A DNA stretch of 64,000 nucleotides from Rhyzopertha dominica (lineage: Eukaryota; Arthropoda; Insecta; Coleoptera; Bostrichidae): NCBI GenBank assembly GCA_025024175.1, contig QCXZ01000064.1:46893325-46957324 (forward strand), read 5' to 3'. Both the position numbers and the translations under genes were made by a program. Below the pieces are notes generated by a model. That model did not search any database, had not been told where the DNA came from, and saw nothing but the letters and a program-made list of their open reading frames with translations. Shown here piece after piece: positions 24,401 to 36,200 of this stretch. Each line of letters starts with the position of its first letter. The stretch's first letter is position 1.

Positions 24401-25910
24401 CTAAAGTCTGTGACATCTTCGAAAATGATTCAAATGCTTTTTTAAATTTCACATTATTTAAATGACTTAATATCGTAGATTCTTGCATTAAAATCACAGT
24501 TGCAGTATATAAATTTCGCCCCTGTATGATGTATGGGTATTTCAAATAACCAATGTTTATATTGGGGATAATTCAACTATTCATTTCGGAAAGATCTACG
24601 CCAGTTCACCATCATCAAGGTGCATCAAGGCCGAAAAAAAAAAACAACCCGGCAAAATGTGCTGTCACAATCGACAACTATAGTCGCCATTAAAAAAACC
24701 ACAGAACTAAAAATAATTCAGTTACAAATTGTATCGGAAAGTACAATTTCGTAAAAAGATCGGTTGTGGGTGTTTTGTTTATGCTGCCGCTAAAGTTAAA
24801 CAAAATACGACTACACTGAATCTAACTGACCGGTTTGGTAGGGTTTAGTAGATGTCCATTTGGTCAGCCATTTAATTTTCTGTAGTCGACACAGAGCTTC
24901 GAAGACGCTTCCTTCTTTGGCACAAGGGCACAAAGAAGTAGAAACCCAAAGCCTGTGAAAAGATTCGCTTACTCTTGCATGTTCTTAACCAAAGCGTTGA
25001 TCTCCTTTTGCTTCTAGTCTTCTGGGAGCTTGCTTTATAAGATGACCTCAATTTGTCTGTCTAATCGATGATTCAGAAGGCTTCTTTTGCTAAATTATTT
25101 CGTAGCTTCAAACTACGGTAACAACATCAGATGGACCTACTTAGTACGGTTTTCTTGGTGATTTTCCGTTCGAAGTCTTCGTACCTCCAACCGTCGTGTC
25201 GTTAATAACTATTACATGAATCACACACTCATCACCACGGGCAGTAGCCAGTCTCCGGTAGTAATCACTATTGGAGATTGATATCACTATCTCCTGCACG
25301 TCAGTGCGCATTGTTTCTAATCCCACGTCTAATTTGATTAGTTGTTCTTACATAAAGTATAAAGTCCAGTTCAAATATGACAGTATCAGCCATACCAGCA
25401 ATCAGCGCTCGACGGCCCCTGTATGCTGTATGTCTCATGAACACTTGAATTAGGTTTTCCATTTACTGAAGGTTTTGTGACATTTGTGCCTTACACTTTA
25501 TATAGTTTTTTGATCGATAAACGATAAAAGTAACTGATAAACGTATTTTGCATATGCAGTAAGAACGGCAGAGTATGGAAGGCTGCATAGTCCTTAGGCT
25601 TCTTGAATAGTATTAAACGGGTAAAAGATTTCTGTTACAATCAACATTACCACATTTAAACACGATAAGCAATAATTAAAATAATTTGTCGATTGTTCCA
25701 TTAGAGACGGAAAAAGCTAAAACTTGAAGAACTACTTTCGACCTTTCTTGTGACCCGTCAGTTGTTAATATCTTGTTAACCATTTCCCATGTCATAACTA
25801 TGTTCTCTCTTTCAGGAAATAACTGGGGAACCTGTGAAGATGGTACATCTGCTGCTGGTTGTGGACCACAAGAAACATTTAGATCATGCGCTGACATCGC
25901 TATACGCTAA
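17735..25910 (+). CDS. AA15 lytic polysaccharide monooxygenase, gene 1
   Basis: Secreted copper enzyme that oxidatively cleaves crystalline polysaccharides (chitin and/or cellulose in the family). Exons: 17735-17902, 19702-19889, 22336-22517, 25816-25910; introns are GT/AG with phases 0, 2 and 1. The product is 210 residues with an uninterrupted frame. Residues 1-21 form a signal peptide; cleavage after AWG leaves His22 as the mature N-terminus (HGMMLDPPNRSS), needed for the copper brace. The second brace ligand is His112 (TTNHRG), mature His91. Other family motifs are NQNYCGG, GGKCGVCGD, PEDCF, CDRCVLRWTY and GCGPQETFRSCADIAI. The axial aromatic, three residues before the last Cys, is Phe201. 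The mature part has ten Cys, an even number, and no carbohydrate-binding module. A GTG-started upstream frame is not used; the ATG directly precedes the signal peptide. Substrate cannot be read from sequence. Confidence 0.95.
17903..19701 (+). other. Intron 1 of AA15 gene 1
   Basis: Starts GTAAGT and ends TTTTAG. The first 512 bp belong to the block duplicated in inverted form at the left edge. Nothing else was recognised; the open frames on the minus strand near 19377-19869 are AT-rich chance frames. Confidence 0.85.
19890..22335 (+). other. Intron 2 of AA15 gene 1
   Basis: Starts GTAGGT and ends TTGCAG. At about 19992-20027 the minus strand has a hairpin (GATTAC/GTAATC) followed by GAAACGTC, a degenerate relative of the hammerhead-like motif in the element at 11907-12095. 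Ambiguous bases occur near 21074-21326. No gene was seen; the 98-residue open frame at 21420-21716 has no recognisable domain. Confidence 0.8.
22518..25815 (+). other. Intron 3 of AA15 gene 1
   Basis: Starts GTAAAT and ends TTTCAG. It contains a gypsy RT fragment (24820-25410) and a G homopolymer near 23945. A short stretch at 22980-23170 looks weakly coding on the minus strand, but I could not identify it. Confidence 0.8.
24820..25410 (-). pseudogene. Gypsy-type retrotransposon fragment (protease-RT linker and start of RT)
   Basis: On the minus strand, 25326-25141 is an open linker-like frame. Then INALVKNMQE and, after frameshifts, a block resembling LVPKK...LCVDYRKLN appear, the conserved start of Ty3/gypsy reverse transcriptase. 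The catalytic centre is not present. It is inserted antisense in intron 3 of AA15 gene 1 and is unrelated at the sequence level to the larger gypsy copy at 9995-14724. Confidence 0.55.
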
Positions 25911-25954
25911 TGTAATATTTTCATGCAATAATTTGGATTATTCTGTGTGTAACA

Positions 25955-25960
25955 AATAAA
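25955..25960 (+). terminator. Polyadenylation signal of AA15 gene 1
   Basis: AATAAA lies 45 bp after the stop codon, in the context GTAACAAATAAA, which also occurs after gene 2 (42638-42643). Confidence 0.75.
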
Positions 25961-26296
25961 TTTTACCATATGCAAATCACTATATAAAGTCATTGATTAC
26001 CAAAACATCCGCAATTGAACCATGAATGTAATAGAAATAAAGATATGGGGGTAGATTTGCAGGCCTGCCGGACAGATGAAACAAAGTACTTCCTGTTCAT
26101 ACTAAATGATAATTTGAAAACAGTATACAGAATATATAATAAAAATTGAACTATATAAGTGTTCAGGAAGTGGCCTACAGTACCTAATTTTTCTTAACCG
26201 TTTTAAATGCAGAAATTTATTAATTTTTCTAGAAGAATCTTGTGGTGATGAGAAAGAAACGATCTAGCACCAGCTGGTAGGGATATTGGCTACAAA

Positions 26297-26727
26297 CTTG
26301 TTATTTTAAATTTACATAAGTTATAATTATTATATATATAGCAGACATACATCTTTTGTCGCCTTTGACCGGGTTCGAAAGCGGCACACGTACATTAAAG
26401 TTATTTTTCGTACAACTTTGCTGAGCACTATCTGACGCATTTGCAGCTGAATCGCTCGAACTCAGTATCTTCGATTTTATACAGCGGAATTCGCTTCGGT
26501 GCGTGGTGGCCAGGTTTTGGCGACCAGCAGCTAATTACAACCCAAATTATATAAGATCAAAGATATATATATCGCCTGAATGTATTTTAGGCCTGGGTTC
26601 GAATCCAGGTCAAAGCTGGCAATTCTTGTCCATACAATTTATGCCTGCTATCGCAATAATTATATAACTTATGTAAATTTAAAAATACATTCAGGCGATA
26701 CATATTTTTGATCTTGTTATATTAAAT
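26297..26727. mobile_element. 401-bp composite insert with 15-bp target duplication
   Basis: CTTGTTATTTTAAAT (26297-26311) and CTTGTTATATTAAAT (26713-26727) flank it, with one mismatch. Inside are two nested inverted pairs: about 26312-26345 with 26648-26682, and about 26553-26588 with 26681-26714. There is also a SINE-like B box (GGTTCGAATCC, 26596-26606), and TAATTACAACCCAAATTATA near 26530, shared with the Penelope 3' region at about 7780. It is probably a composite of a SINE and Penelope-derived sequence moved as one unit. Confidence 0.5.
26590..26635 (+). repeat. SINE fragment (tRNA-derived)
   Basis: GGTTCGAATCC is a near-consensus RNA polymerase III B box. It is followed by AAAGCTGGC-AATTCTTGTC, which matches the sequence after the B box of the SINE at 35612-35710, so the two are copies of one family. 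The A box is not seen in this copy. Confidence 0.5.
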
Positions 26728-27110
26728 TGAACGACCCCATTTTGGACTGCGTATTGTATTGACCACATGAAATTAAGAAAATAGGTACCACCATTCTACA
26801 CTCATTTATATATATTTATATATATTATGTTGAATAACTACTGTTCTTATTGAAGCGGTCTACTTTTTGTCTAAAGTCGTAGCGTGGTGGTTTAAATGAG
26901 AAAGTTTCTTAATTTTTTTGACAAGAATCTTGCGAAGATGAGAAAAAAATATTTGAAGATCAATTGACAGATCTTAGCTATAGCTGCAACGTTGTCATTT
27001 TAAATGCAACGACCCCGTTTTGAATAGCGCATTAGATAGAACCCATCGAATTGAACGATAATGTACTCAGGTACCACTACCCCACAGTCATTTGATTTTG
27101 AGACAAGTCA

Positions 27111-27850
27111 TGTTGACTAATTATTGTACGGTTACTCGACACCCTCTATTTCTGACATTGTTAGACAAGATGTCGGCAACGGCAACAATGATTGACTGCT
27201 GAGATCCCACTCATCGCCCAGTCCGTTACGCTAGTAATATACAAAATACTTCATTCAGAATATATATTGAATTCCTCAAATACTCTTTTTATTTAATGCG
27301 CTACGCCATACAAAGTGTTTTAGCGAACACAACAAAATGTCACTTGTTACATAATGAGAGTGGAAGGAAAGGGCTGCCGGAAGCTGCTGATGAAATCTTT
27401 GAAAATATGCAACTCAGATGATTTGAAACCAAAATAATTTTCAAAAAGCTTCCAGTAGATACATTTAAATTTATTTATTCTGGAACCTGATATCTTTGGA
27501 TCTCTTCAAAACCATCAGTGACCTAGTCACGTTTTTACCACAGTTGAATTAAATAAAGAAATGCTGTAAAGCATGGAACCTGCTGTTAATATTGTTGTTG
27601 GTGGTTGTTAAACTTCAATGTTAGTAAAAAGTTGCCTCCAGTAGCGGATTCAGGATTTTGTTAGGAAGGGGTCAACAAGTAAAAGGGAGAGGTGAGTAAC
27701 AAGTTAAGCTAATGGGTCTTTATGTTACTTTTATTAAATTAATATCAGTAACTAAACTGCATGTTACAAAAACATTAATATATTATGTTTATCTTAGGTA
27801 CCTGTAGATATGTATGCATTGGTTTAAATGTATGCTTTTGCATCATATTG
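27111..27850. other. Gene-free stretch
   Basis: AT-rich, without recognisable genes. CAGTAGCGGATTCAGGATTT at about 27638 resembles the outer ends of common DNA transposons, but no partner end was found. Confidence 0.4.
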
Positions 27851-27851
27851 T

Positions 27852-28165
27852 TACGCCTACGGAATCGAAAAATGTCGATTTCTTACTTAACTTCCTTTGT
27901 TTATTTACACACCGGTAACGAATAGCACACTAAATTCAAACACATTTAGTTTAATACACTACTATTTAAAAACACTACGTTTCATTCAGTAGCATTTAAA
28001 ACACTAGAATATTTGGGCCTTTAGGCCTTTTGATTCGCTTGCTTCACCACTGGCATTACTGGCATCGTTCAAATCAGACTTCTCACCTATACGTCCACGG
28101 TCACGCGAACGTTGCGTTTCGTCGGTTTGGTTGCCTAATCTGCATGAGCTGGCTTGACCATATAA
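27852..28165 (-). repeat. Possible solo LTR of a gypsy-type element
   Basis: On the minus strand the layout parallels the LTR at 14336-14724: a run of GTGTTTT and AATGTGTTTGA-like phrases, then AATAAA and an end in GGCGTAACAA. Sequence identity is low and no internal region is attached. It is probably a decayed solo LTR of a related element. Confidence 0.3.
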
Positions 28166-29100
28166 TAGCAGTACGAAATAACCTTCCATATTTTGCTAGA
28201 GATTGGCATTGATATTTTCATTTTTCACCATAAATTTTACATTTTGATGACTGTAAGGAATATATTTATATTGCGCGTCACAGACATATTGGGCTCTGAA
28301 TTATTATTATTTAAATTAAAATGGAAGTTCACTTAACACAGCCAATCAACATGTCAAGAAGTATTAGTTTACATATCTGCGAGGAAGTTCTCTCAAACAG
28401 TATCGACAGTATAACAAAAAATAATGTGCTGGTTTCTAATCTCTATTTTAAACTAATATCAATTTTGTAAGTGAAATCTAAACCTACGTTACTTTAATTT
28501 TAATGCGTTGTCATGATTATTGGGTTTTAATTAGCTATAATCAAGTGCAATAAAAATATTTGTAGGAATGGTAAAGAAGTACCTATGGAAATATTTTGCA
28601 AGGCGTTTAGGCCGAGAAGAGTGCTTGTAGTAATAGTGTTTGTTTGTTACATTCTTGGTACAAAAACAGAGCTTTAACAGCAGCTTGCTACTACGCAGCG
28701 TAGCTCTTTAGTACAAGCATGAAAAACTATGGTGTATCAATCATTTCTTTGTAAGTTGCTTACTTTATTAGCTTTTAAATCCATTCTGTTTTATTTCATA
28801 GGAAAGTAATGAACACCAACCTTCTGTGGCAGTTGTTCTTTAGACTATCTGGCTTGTAGAAGTATTTACCAATATATCTCTATTTATTTTAGCAAAAACA
28901 ATAACAACCGCCCCTATTGGGAACGCACAGAAACTGCAAAGCGACAAGCATATTCGCAATTCAAATTATATTTCCCGCCTCCGATCAGCTGGTTAGTCAT
29001 CAGTAGTTAGTGAGCAGCTGAGCAGCAGATGCAATATCACGTTGACGGAACGGTACTCCCGCGGATTTTTGTCATAAGGATTCAGACGAAGTTGCAATTT
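28166..29100. other. Gene-free stretch
   Basis: Nothing recognisable apart from a GC-richer segment from about 28900, which would be the 5' flank of the small candidate gene at 29109. Confidence 0.4.
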
Positions 29101-29108
29101 ATTTGAAT

Positions 29109-29282
29109 ATGAGCGATGTGTGTGATTATTTGAATGCTTTACTGGGGTCTAGAAGTTTTAAAGAAGGTAATCAAATGTTTACTTATAAACAAAAAAAAAT
29201 ATTGAGTTACACTGTTTATGTTATTATGCTTGCAGACGTTGGCATTGTCAGAAAACCCCCAGGAATCCTTAGTCAGATGTAG
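29109..29282 (+). CDS. Candidate short two-exon reading frame, unknown
   Basis: ATG at 29109 opens a frame (MSDVCDYLNALLGSRSFKE) that runs to a good splice donor GTAATC at 29167. After a 69-bp intron ending TTGCAG, the frame continues at 29236 and stops at 29282, giving 34 residues. The 200 bp upstream are GC-richer than the surroundings, like a 5' untranslated region. It is either the start of a larger gene whose second exon has been broken, a transposon remnant, or chance. No family was recognised. Confidence 0.25.
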   Translation: MSDVCDYLNALLGSRSFKEGNQMFTYKQKKILSYTVYVIMLADVGIVRKPPGILSQM

Positions 29283-30400
29283 GTACTTTAAAGGCAACAC
29301 AACAGTTATTCAACATGTATCAATGCAAGCACATTACGCCTGCCTTTGCTGTTTTGCAATGGATTATTTTAAATAGTTCCAATGTCAATTTACAATTACT
29401 TCTGCAATATTAAAAACAAGACACTTTTAACTTGCTGTTTTACTTTTTTTGTATTAAATTCCATTGTATTAGCAAGATTCAACGAAATTAAGTACAACTT
29501 CATTAAAAAAGTACAAATACCTACAAACAGCACAAACACTTCTCAAAGCTGGGAAACGCAGCAAGACTTCCACGTGCTGTCAAGCTAAAACTATGCACGC
29601 TCACTTAGAATAGTTGCTGAAAACCTCACCAGGGTGCGTGTTGCTTAGCCGGGATCGCAAATAGCGACAGCCCTGCAACTGCAAAATAACAGTGCGTAAG
29701 AATATAGCCTAAATGCTTCTGAGAGAGAATAAAATGTATAATACAAAAAGAAGAATTTTAACTAATTTTTTTAGACTGTTGCAGATAAAGCATCCGTTTT
29801 TAGATTAAATAGATTTAAAAATGCTGCAAATTTGGACGATTCTGTATTTGGTTACTACTGATCTATTTAGAACTAGCGGGACAAATGGAGCGGTTTAGTA
29901 AAATAGTCACTCATCGATTTCAATTGAAGATGCTATGTGCAAGCATATTAGTCGCTTTATATTATATTATATACCCCTTAGAAAAATTATCAGTATAACC
30001 CCATTCGCAGAACGATTGTGGATGAAAAAGCAAAGAAACAATTTTAAAAACCCAGGCAATAAGGAAACTCACAATTTTCGAAGATGCATAGCTAATCAGC
30101 ATCCTTGTAGAGGTATGGAAGTAATTCAGATAATTCAAATGGGTTCATGGTACAAGTTGAGGTAGAGTTTACCAAAGCCTAAGCTTAAAGGGGGACAAAT
30201 ACGTAAAGCCTAGAGAGGTACATAGAGATGAATCATTATTCCAAGTGGATGGTGGTCAGAATGAAGGAAACGTGGGAATCCGAATCAATAAACAAGCACA
30301 TTTATCGCTAAGAACAACAATGTCATTTTTTATCATTAATTTTTTCATATTCATTAGTAGATCGTTCCTTAATTTACATGGGGGTACCCAGCTTTTGGTC
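29283..30400. other. Gene-free stretch
   Basis: AT-rich; open frames at 29382-29588 and 29935-30165 show no recognisable motif. Confidence 0.4.
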
Positions 30401-30401
30401 T

Positions 30402-30794
30402 ATGGGGGGGGGGGCAAGCAGGAATTTCCCTTACTGAATAATTCAACATAAATAAAAATGTGCCTTTATCGGATTACGTACCTAAGTAATTAACGAAGTA
30501 TTTATTTCATGAACAATTTTCGTTAATTTTCTGCAAGGTGACTTAAAACATCTTCTGTGAAGGCTCAAGTTTTTTATGTATTTTTATATACTGTTCTCAA
30601 AAGCTCGTTTATTCCTAACTCAATTATTGATGATCTCAGTTGGGCAATATTTAACGCATTCAGTTGCATGTCTATCATGTTTAACAAAAGATGAGTAGAT
30701 ACATTTTATTTGGAAGAATAAAGATCCGTGATCCACATAATCTATAGCAATGTCAAACGAACTATCAAAGAAATATAAATTTCGCCTTAAGCGT
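30402..30794. repeat. Dispersed repeat, copy A
   Basis: Matches 45904-46294 in the same orientation over about 390 bp with frequent point changes. Both copies start at a run of nine or ten G, pass through CAAGGTGACTTAAAACATCT, and end near AAATATAAATTTCGCCT. No coding and no clear terminal repeats were seen, so the class is unknown. Confidence 0.75.
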
Positions 30795-33100
30795 CTACTA
30801 ATAGAACCACGTTTTATGATTTGGAATTTGTACATATCAAATAATTAATTAACCGATGCTTTCCGCATTAGAAGCTTCAGAAATTTAATTTAGGAGTGAA
30901 TAGATAGCTGGTATAGATAAAAAAATTATCAAAACTGAGAATGAGGAAACAACCTGGTCGTGAAACAGTACCTAAGACTGCAATGATTTAAGCTGCTGAC
31001 TTAGCTAACCTTAGTTCAACAATATTGAAAAATACAAGTTATAAGCCCCAGCATTATGCGCCAGCTGGCCAAACTTCACCAATCTCTAGCAACTTTTACT
31101 CATACATCTAATTTTACTCAAATTTCTGCATGTTTTAAAATCATCATTTGTTATTGTTCTCAAGCTGCAAAAATCCTTTCATGTATTATATTCATCTTGC
31201 TGGCTGTCACTGATTTGCAAAAAATGGCTCAATATCGCCAAAAACGTATGTTAAAAATTTTTACGCTATTTACTTGACTATATCTGCAGGGATTAACAAT
31301 TAAACGCACAGTATAAATTATTACAAATGTAGGTATTCCTTTAAGTTCAATTAATCTTATGATGGTAATGTAAGTTATACTTCGATTATTACTTCTGCGG
31401 TAGTTTTCATGTGACATAAAAGTAATTTATGGTTTAACTTTAATTATAAATGCATAGTTTAAGTGCTTAAAATAATACTCCATTAAACTTGGATATTGAT
31501 CTGATATTTTAAATAGATCAAATTTGAGTACTTCTTTTTGCTCTTTGGCTAAAATAATGACCAGGGCATAAATCGAAAATAGTGCTGTTGGGTCGATTAT
31601 ATAAATGCGAGATAATAACCAGACACCGCAACACATCACTAAAATGATAGGATTTTACAGGTCAAAGTTCGACGACGATTTTGTACACATGATGAGTAGG
31701 TACTGTGTAAAATCAGAATTAGATAGTTGCATAAAATTATGCAAGACATGTTTTGTTATGAACACAGTACAGAATATAACATCTTTTGTTTAGACTGAGC
31801 CTTTGGGTTTATTTGATTATCCCATTTTTCATTTAGCTATTATTTTTTTAAGTTCAGCCAAACTCCGCAGTCCGCCAGTGCTTCCAAAAATTAACTCAGC
31901 ACTTAATATTTTAACCAAATTAAGCCCCATTTAAATAAACTGAAATATATTTAATCCGTTTTCAAAAACTCTTTTGTATACTGGCATTTTAACAGCACGC
32001 CGGGTTTTAATTTGTGCTTATACATAATACTACTGGATNCCTAAAACTTACGTAAAATAGACTTTCGTAACTTTTTTTTTTACTCGAAATAACTGATATT
32101 TTTGATTTTTTTTGTTTCTCTGTATTAATTTTGAAATTTGGAACTAATAAGATTGGAGTTACCGCCAAATTCAAATATGTGACCGATTCTGTGTATTCCA
32201 CATAACAGATTCATGCATAGTTGAACAATCCCTAAAAGAAAACATATTAAAAGAGCGGAGCAAAGTAGAAATCGTATTATTACTCCTGGCTAAAATAACC
32301 TTGGAAACCGTTTGACAACGACTTATTGAATGTCATTTGCATAGGTCAAATATGAGTTCTGGATGAACATTGTGAAATACGCTTATCTATAAATTTTACT
32401 TCATTAATAATTTCGTAAATACGTACTTAATTAATCAGCTAAATGTATGGAAGGTGGAAAGGGCCCAGAGTTGGCAGTCCAGGTCGGGGGGGGGGGGGCA
32501 GCTGCCCCCCTTGCCCNCTTCGATACGCCCATGTTAATTTATAACAACGAAGAATGAAAATGGAATGTTGTCTGTCCGATTAAAAACACAAGCCGTACGA
32601 CTTCTTTTCTTTTAAAACTGCGACATTAGCTCATTATGATACTTGTGGAATTCCCCAATGAAGTACAGTAGATTCTCTTGGAACAAGTGGCTTGCTTTCA
32701 TAGATTAGCAGCTTCCGTATGTCGCACATCATACAGTGTAGGGATTAACAACGGAATTTTTATCACGATTCCAGAAACTTTTACAATTTTTATAAGATCT
32801 GTAACTGAATAAACCAGTGTTAGTCAAAACTAGGGCTCAGTTCGAAATGTATTGTGAAATATCAGCATACAAGATAATTATTGAATTGCTTAGTACAACG
32901 ATGTTTGGGTATATTGCTTAATAAACTGAAGTTAGGTTAAGTATTTGTATTCTTCGTTGCGAAAAGGCTACACTAGAATATGTTACTGTTTGGGGGGCAC
33001 TCACTCAACGCATAAAGGCTATTAACGCATTGCATAACCGTCTTCCCCCCTAGAAAGAATAATCCAATCAATCACACAATCAATCGATACGAATTACGAC
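30795..33100. other. Gene-free stretch upstream of AA15 gene 2
   Basis: AT-rich, with chance open frames only (for example 31056-31277 and 31427-31639). A G-run followed by CAGCTGCCCCCC at about 32487-32510 is typical of some transposon ends. Ambiguous bases occur at 32039 and near 32517. Confidence 0.4.
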
Positions 33101-33112
33101 GGATTAACGTGA

Positions 33113-33144
33113 TTGTGAATCTTATCCTCCAATACCTATAAATA
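33113..33144 (+). promoter_or_regulatory. AA15 gene 2 promoter: GATA-type site and TATA box
   Basis: TTGTGAATCTTATC (33113-33126) is identical to 17643-17656 and TATAAATA (33137-33144) is 65 bp before the ATG, as for gene 1. The rest of the upstream DNA differs between the genes, so the block is likely functional rather than merely a leftover of the duplication. Confidence 0.6.
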
Positions 33145-33201
33145 AAATGAATAGGGAATCTGGGCTTAAAGTCTACAGCGCCTATTCTATGAAGAACGGG
33201 A

Positions 33202-36200
33202 ATGGCTAAAAGAAAGCTACTAGAAATTGTGTTCCTCGTCATTTTTGTTAAACATGTGATTGGACACGGAATGATGCTTGATCCACCAAACAGAAGTTCG
33301 CTTTGGAGGTTCGACGACTCTTACCCAGTCAATTGGAATGATAATCAGAACTTCTGCGGTGGTTTTTATGTAAGTAGTTATATCAAAGTTTTTGAAAGGC
33401 AGTGCTAGAAAACATAAATGCCTCTAAAAGTATGACATTCGAAAAAATTTACATGTGCTTTACTGGGCGCCCTAGTTTCAACTACATGAGGAATCATCAA
33501 AGAGGTAATGCAGTTCTAGTTACTGTCAGATAACTCATGGATACATTAATAAATCATTTCCGTAATTTTATGTTTGTAACACTTAAACTGTGCAGATTTC
33601 GTCATAAAGATTAAGACTAGAGAATCTTCACGTGTAGCACACAGTTTAGAGTACTTTGCATTGACAAAAATTTAATCTCTCGAGAGATGTGACAGTTAAT
33701 AAACGTGTACTTCAAAATAACTCTTACGATTTTTCAAATGTAATGAATAAAGGTCAATTCAGCACTATCCAAGGCTCTATAATAATAAATTGCAGCCGAA
33801 ATATGGACAGTATTGCTGTTCCATGAATTAAATTAACCATTTCTGATTTAAACCTTAAGTATGCTTCAGTTTATGTACTGCAATGTACTTACCCTAGTTA
33901 GCTAAGTCATTATTGTATATATTGTCTACATCAGAATTTACACTTGAATTAAATGTAAATAAAATACGTTGAGATCCACTGTGATTTAATATTAAACAGA
34001 AAAAATAAAGCAGCGTGACTTAAATTTTTGAACCAAAACGCATGGTTTCAAGCCGCTCGATGGCATATACTTATAAAAGTACTCCGTAAGAAAGTGTTTG
34101 AATAATTCAATATATCCATGGACACAATCGTGAATAAAAGTTTCTAGTGGCTTTTCGCAAATTAAGAAAAATACAAACAAATTTATTAAAATATGGATAG
34201 GACGACGTCTGACAGGATAGCTAGTTGTTAATGAATTAAATAACATAATTAATTGTTCAAAACATACAAATACAATATAAAATATTGCATATCTCACAAT
34301 GCACAACAAAATTTTTACATTACAGCAACGAAATACAAAGTTAAAAGTTTTAGTGTTCTATGATCTATGCTCTGAAATGCTTTGTAGCAAATTCAGTAAC
34401 AGCATCTTAATTTAGTTTTCTTCCTAATTCAGATTCAGAGAGATAAAATGGCTATATAAGGAGGTAAATCGATTTTGGCTGACGTTAGATCTCAAATATT
34501 TTTTTACTATTCTGAATAGTAAGGCTACTTAGATTTTGGAAATCCGTAAAACGAATTTCAAGTAGCGTTTCTTCTCTAAATCGCTGTATCATAGCGATAA
34601 TAATGCAAAAAACTTATAAACAAAAAAGTTCAGATTATAAATAGCCAACGTATCCCCTCCCCACAACAAGACGACTATAATGTAGTTAGAAAATGGTATT
34701 TTTGAAAAAAAAATTGTAATTTTTATGTCACTAAATGTGCCGGGATTTAACCCTGAATTGTAAAAGTTATCGTTATTTTTTTTCTGACAGATTGCATCTA
34801 GAAGCCAATCTCTATCAATATTATTTTTAGAGATCTATCATCCTTTGTCACTCAGTGTTTTTTTATTTCTTTCGTTTTCCAGTAATTTACGGTAATCTAT
34901 CAAACGATTTGTTTTATCTATCAGGCTAATAGCGAAAACATAACAGATTCTCTTGATATGATTGATTTATGAAGTACGTCATTGTCAGATTAATAGATAA
35001 CGCAGTAATTCCAAAAACTCGAGCTTATCATACCGTAGGTCGGCTGGTTTGTAAAATGCGATGTAAGTATAATAACCGCGATGCCACGTGTGGAGGTTGT
35101 ATCTGGAGCTGCAAAATTATTTCCGACGTAATTAGGTAACGTAAAGTACCCAGGTCCGTACACACTTAAATTAGAATATGGTGTACGAGGATACTTCAGC
35201 GTATTAAACAATGTTGATGGTTAACTAATACATCCAAGTGCAAAGAAGAGCAACATACTTTGAGTTATAGCAGAATATTAACGTTTAAGAAAATTTTCTA
35301 ATTTGCATTAATTGCTTTAGCTGTACAATATTGTGATTTTTTAAAACTAAGATGAATATGATATGTAATTTTTAATATCTAAACTGAACGAAGAATTCCT
35401 AAAAAGAACACTCAATATTATAGAGTATCGATTTAAGCTTTTAATTGGATTACTCTAAGCCTTTATTATATAAAATACTAATTTAGTGGAAGAATTGGCT
35501 ATTAGGCACCAAAAGAAAACACCATTTATGCTTTAAATATTTTTACATAACAGAAAGGAAAAATTTGACATTAAGCAAAACAAAATAATTCAAATACGGG
35601 TTGTTGGCAAGTTTTGTGGTCTAAGGTGTAGCGTGTGTGCCTCTTGATCCAGAGGTTGCGAGTTCGAGGCCCGCCTGAGGCACAGTAAAAGCTGGCTAAT
35701 TGTCAAAAAAGATAATGTAAATTAAAATAGAAAATAAACCAGATATCTTTTATTGAAAGTGGAAGTGTAAAATCACTGACACAAAGACAGATATGAAGCG
35801 TTTTATTAAAACTTTGGAGAATTTTGCACTATGTAGAGTAGCAGCATTGAGTTTAATACTTCGATGGAATATTATAATCAAAAGTAGAAGCATATAATAA
35901 TAGTTAAAGATGCAGTATTGGTAATTCACATATGAAGGAACAAATTTTGACAACTCAAGTTCACTGGTATTATAATATCGACTTTAAACACTTATACAAC
36001 AGGCAAATGACAAACCTTAAGCAGAGCTGAATAACGGAACAAATTGCTAAGCTCTGTATTGGTACGCTTAAGAGGATATGTTACCTTGTTAATAGGACAC
36101 TGTAATCCGTTGGGTAGAGATCCTAGTATTAGATAGATGGTGTGGGAATGTCGACTATGGAATACGAGTAGTCTAGTAACTTTCCAGAAACATCTAGTGG

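Larger units (their letters stand above)
25961..27110. repeat. Diverged tandem repeat pair holding a 401-bp insert
   Basis: Sequence around 26200-26310 plus 26713-26830 resembles 26895-27090. Shared landmarks are TTAATTTTT, AGAATCTTG, GATGAGAAA, then AACGACCCC.TTTTG and AGGTACCAC. Together they form a two-unit direct repeat, the first unit split by the insert at 26312-26712. No gene was seen. Confidence 0.55.

Noticed and set aside
33040..33065. CCCTAGAAAGA-TAATC, similar to a known piggyBac end
   Set aside because: No adjacent TTAA and no partner end within reach; one short match is not enough.
35612..35690. Possible functional tRNA gene
   Set aside because: A and B boxes are present but the acceptor stem does not pair and a SINE tail follows.
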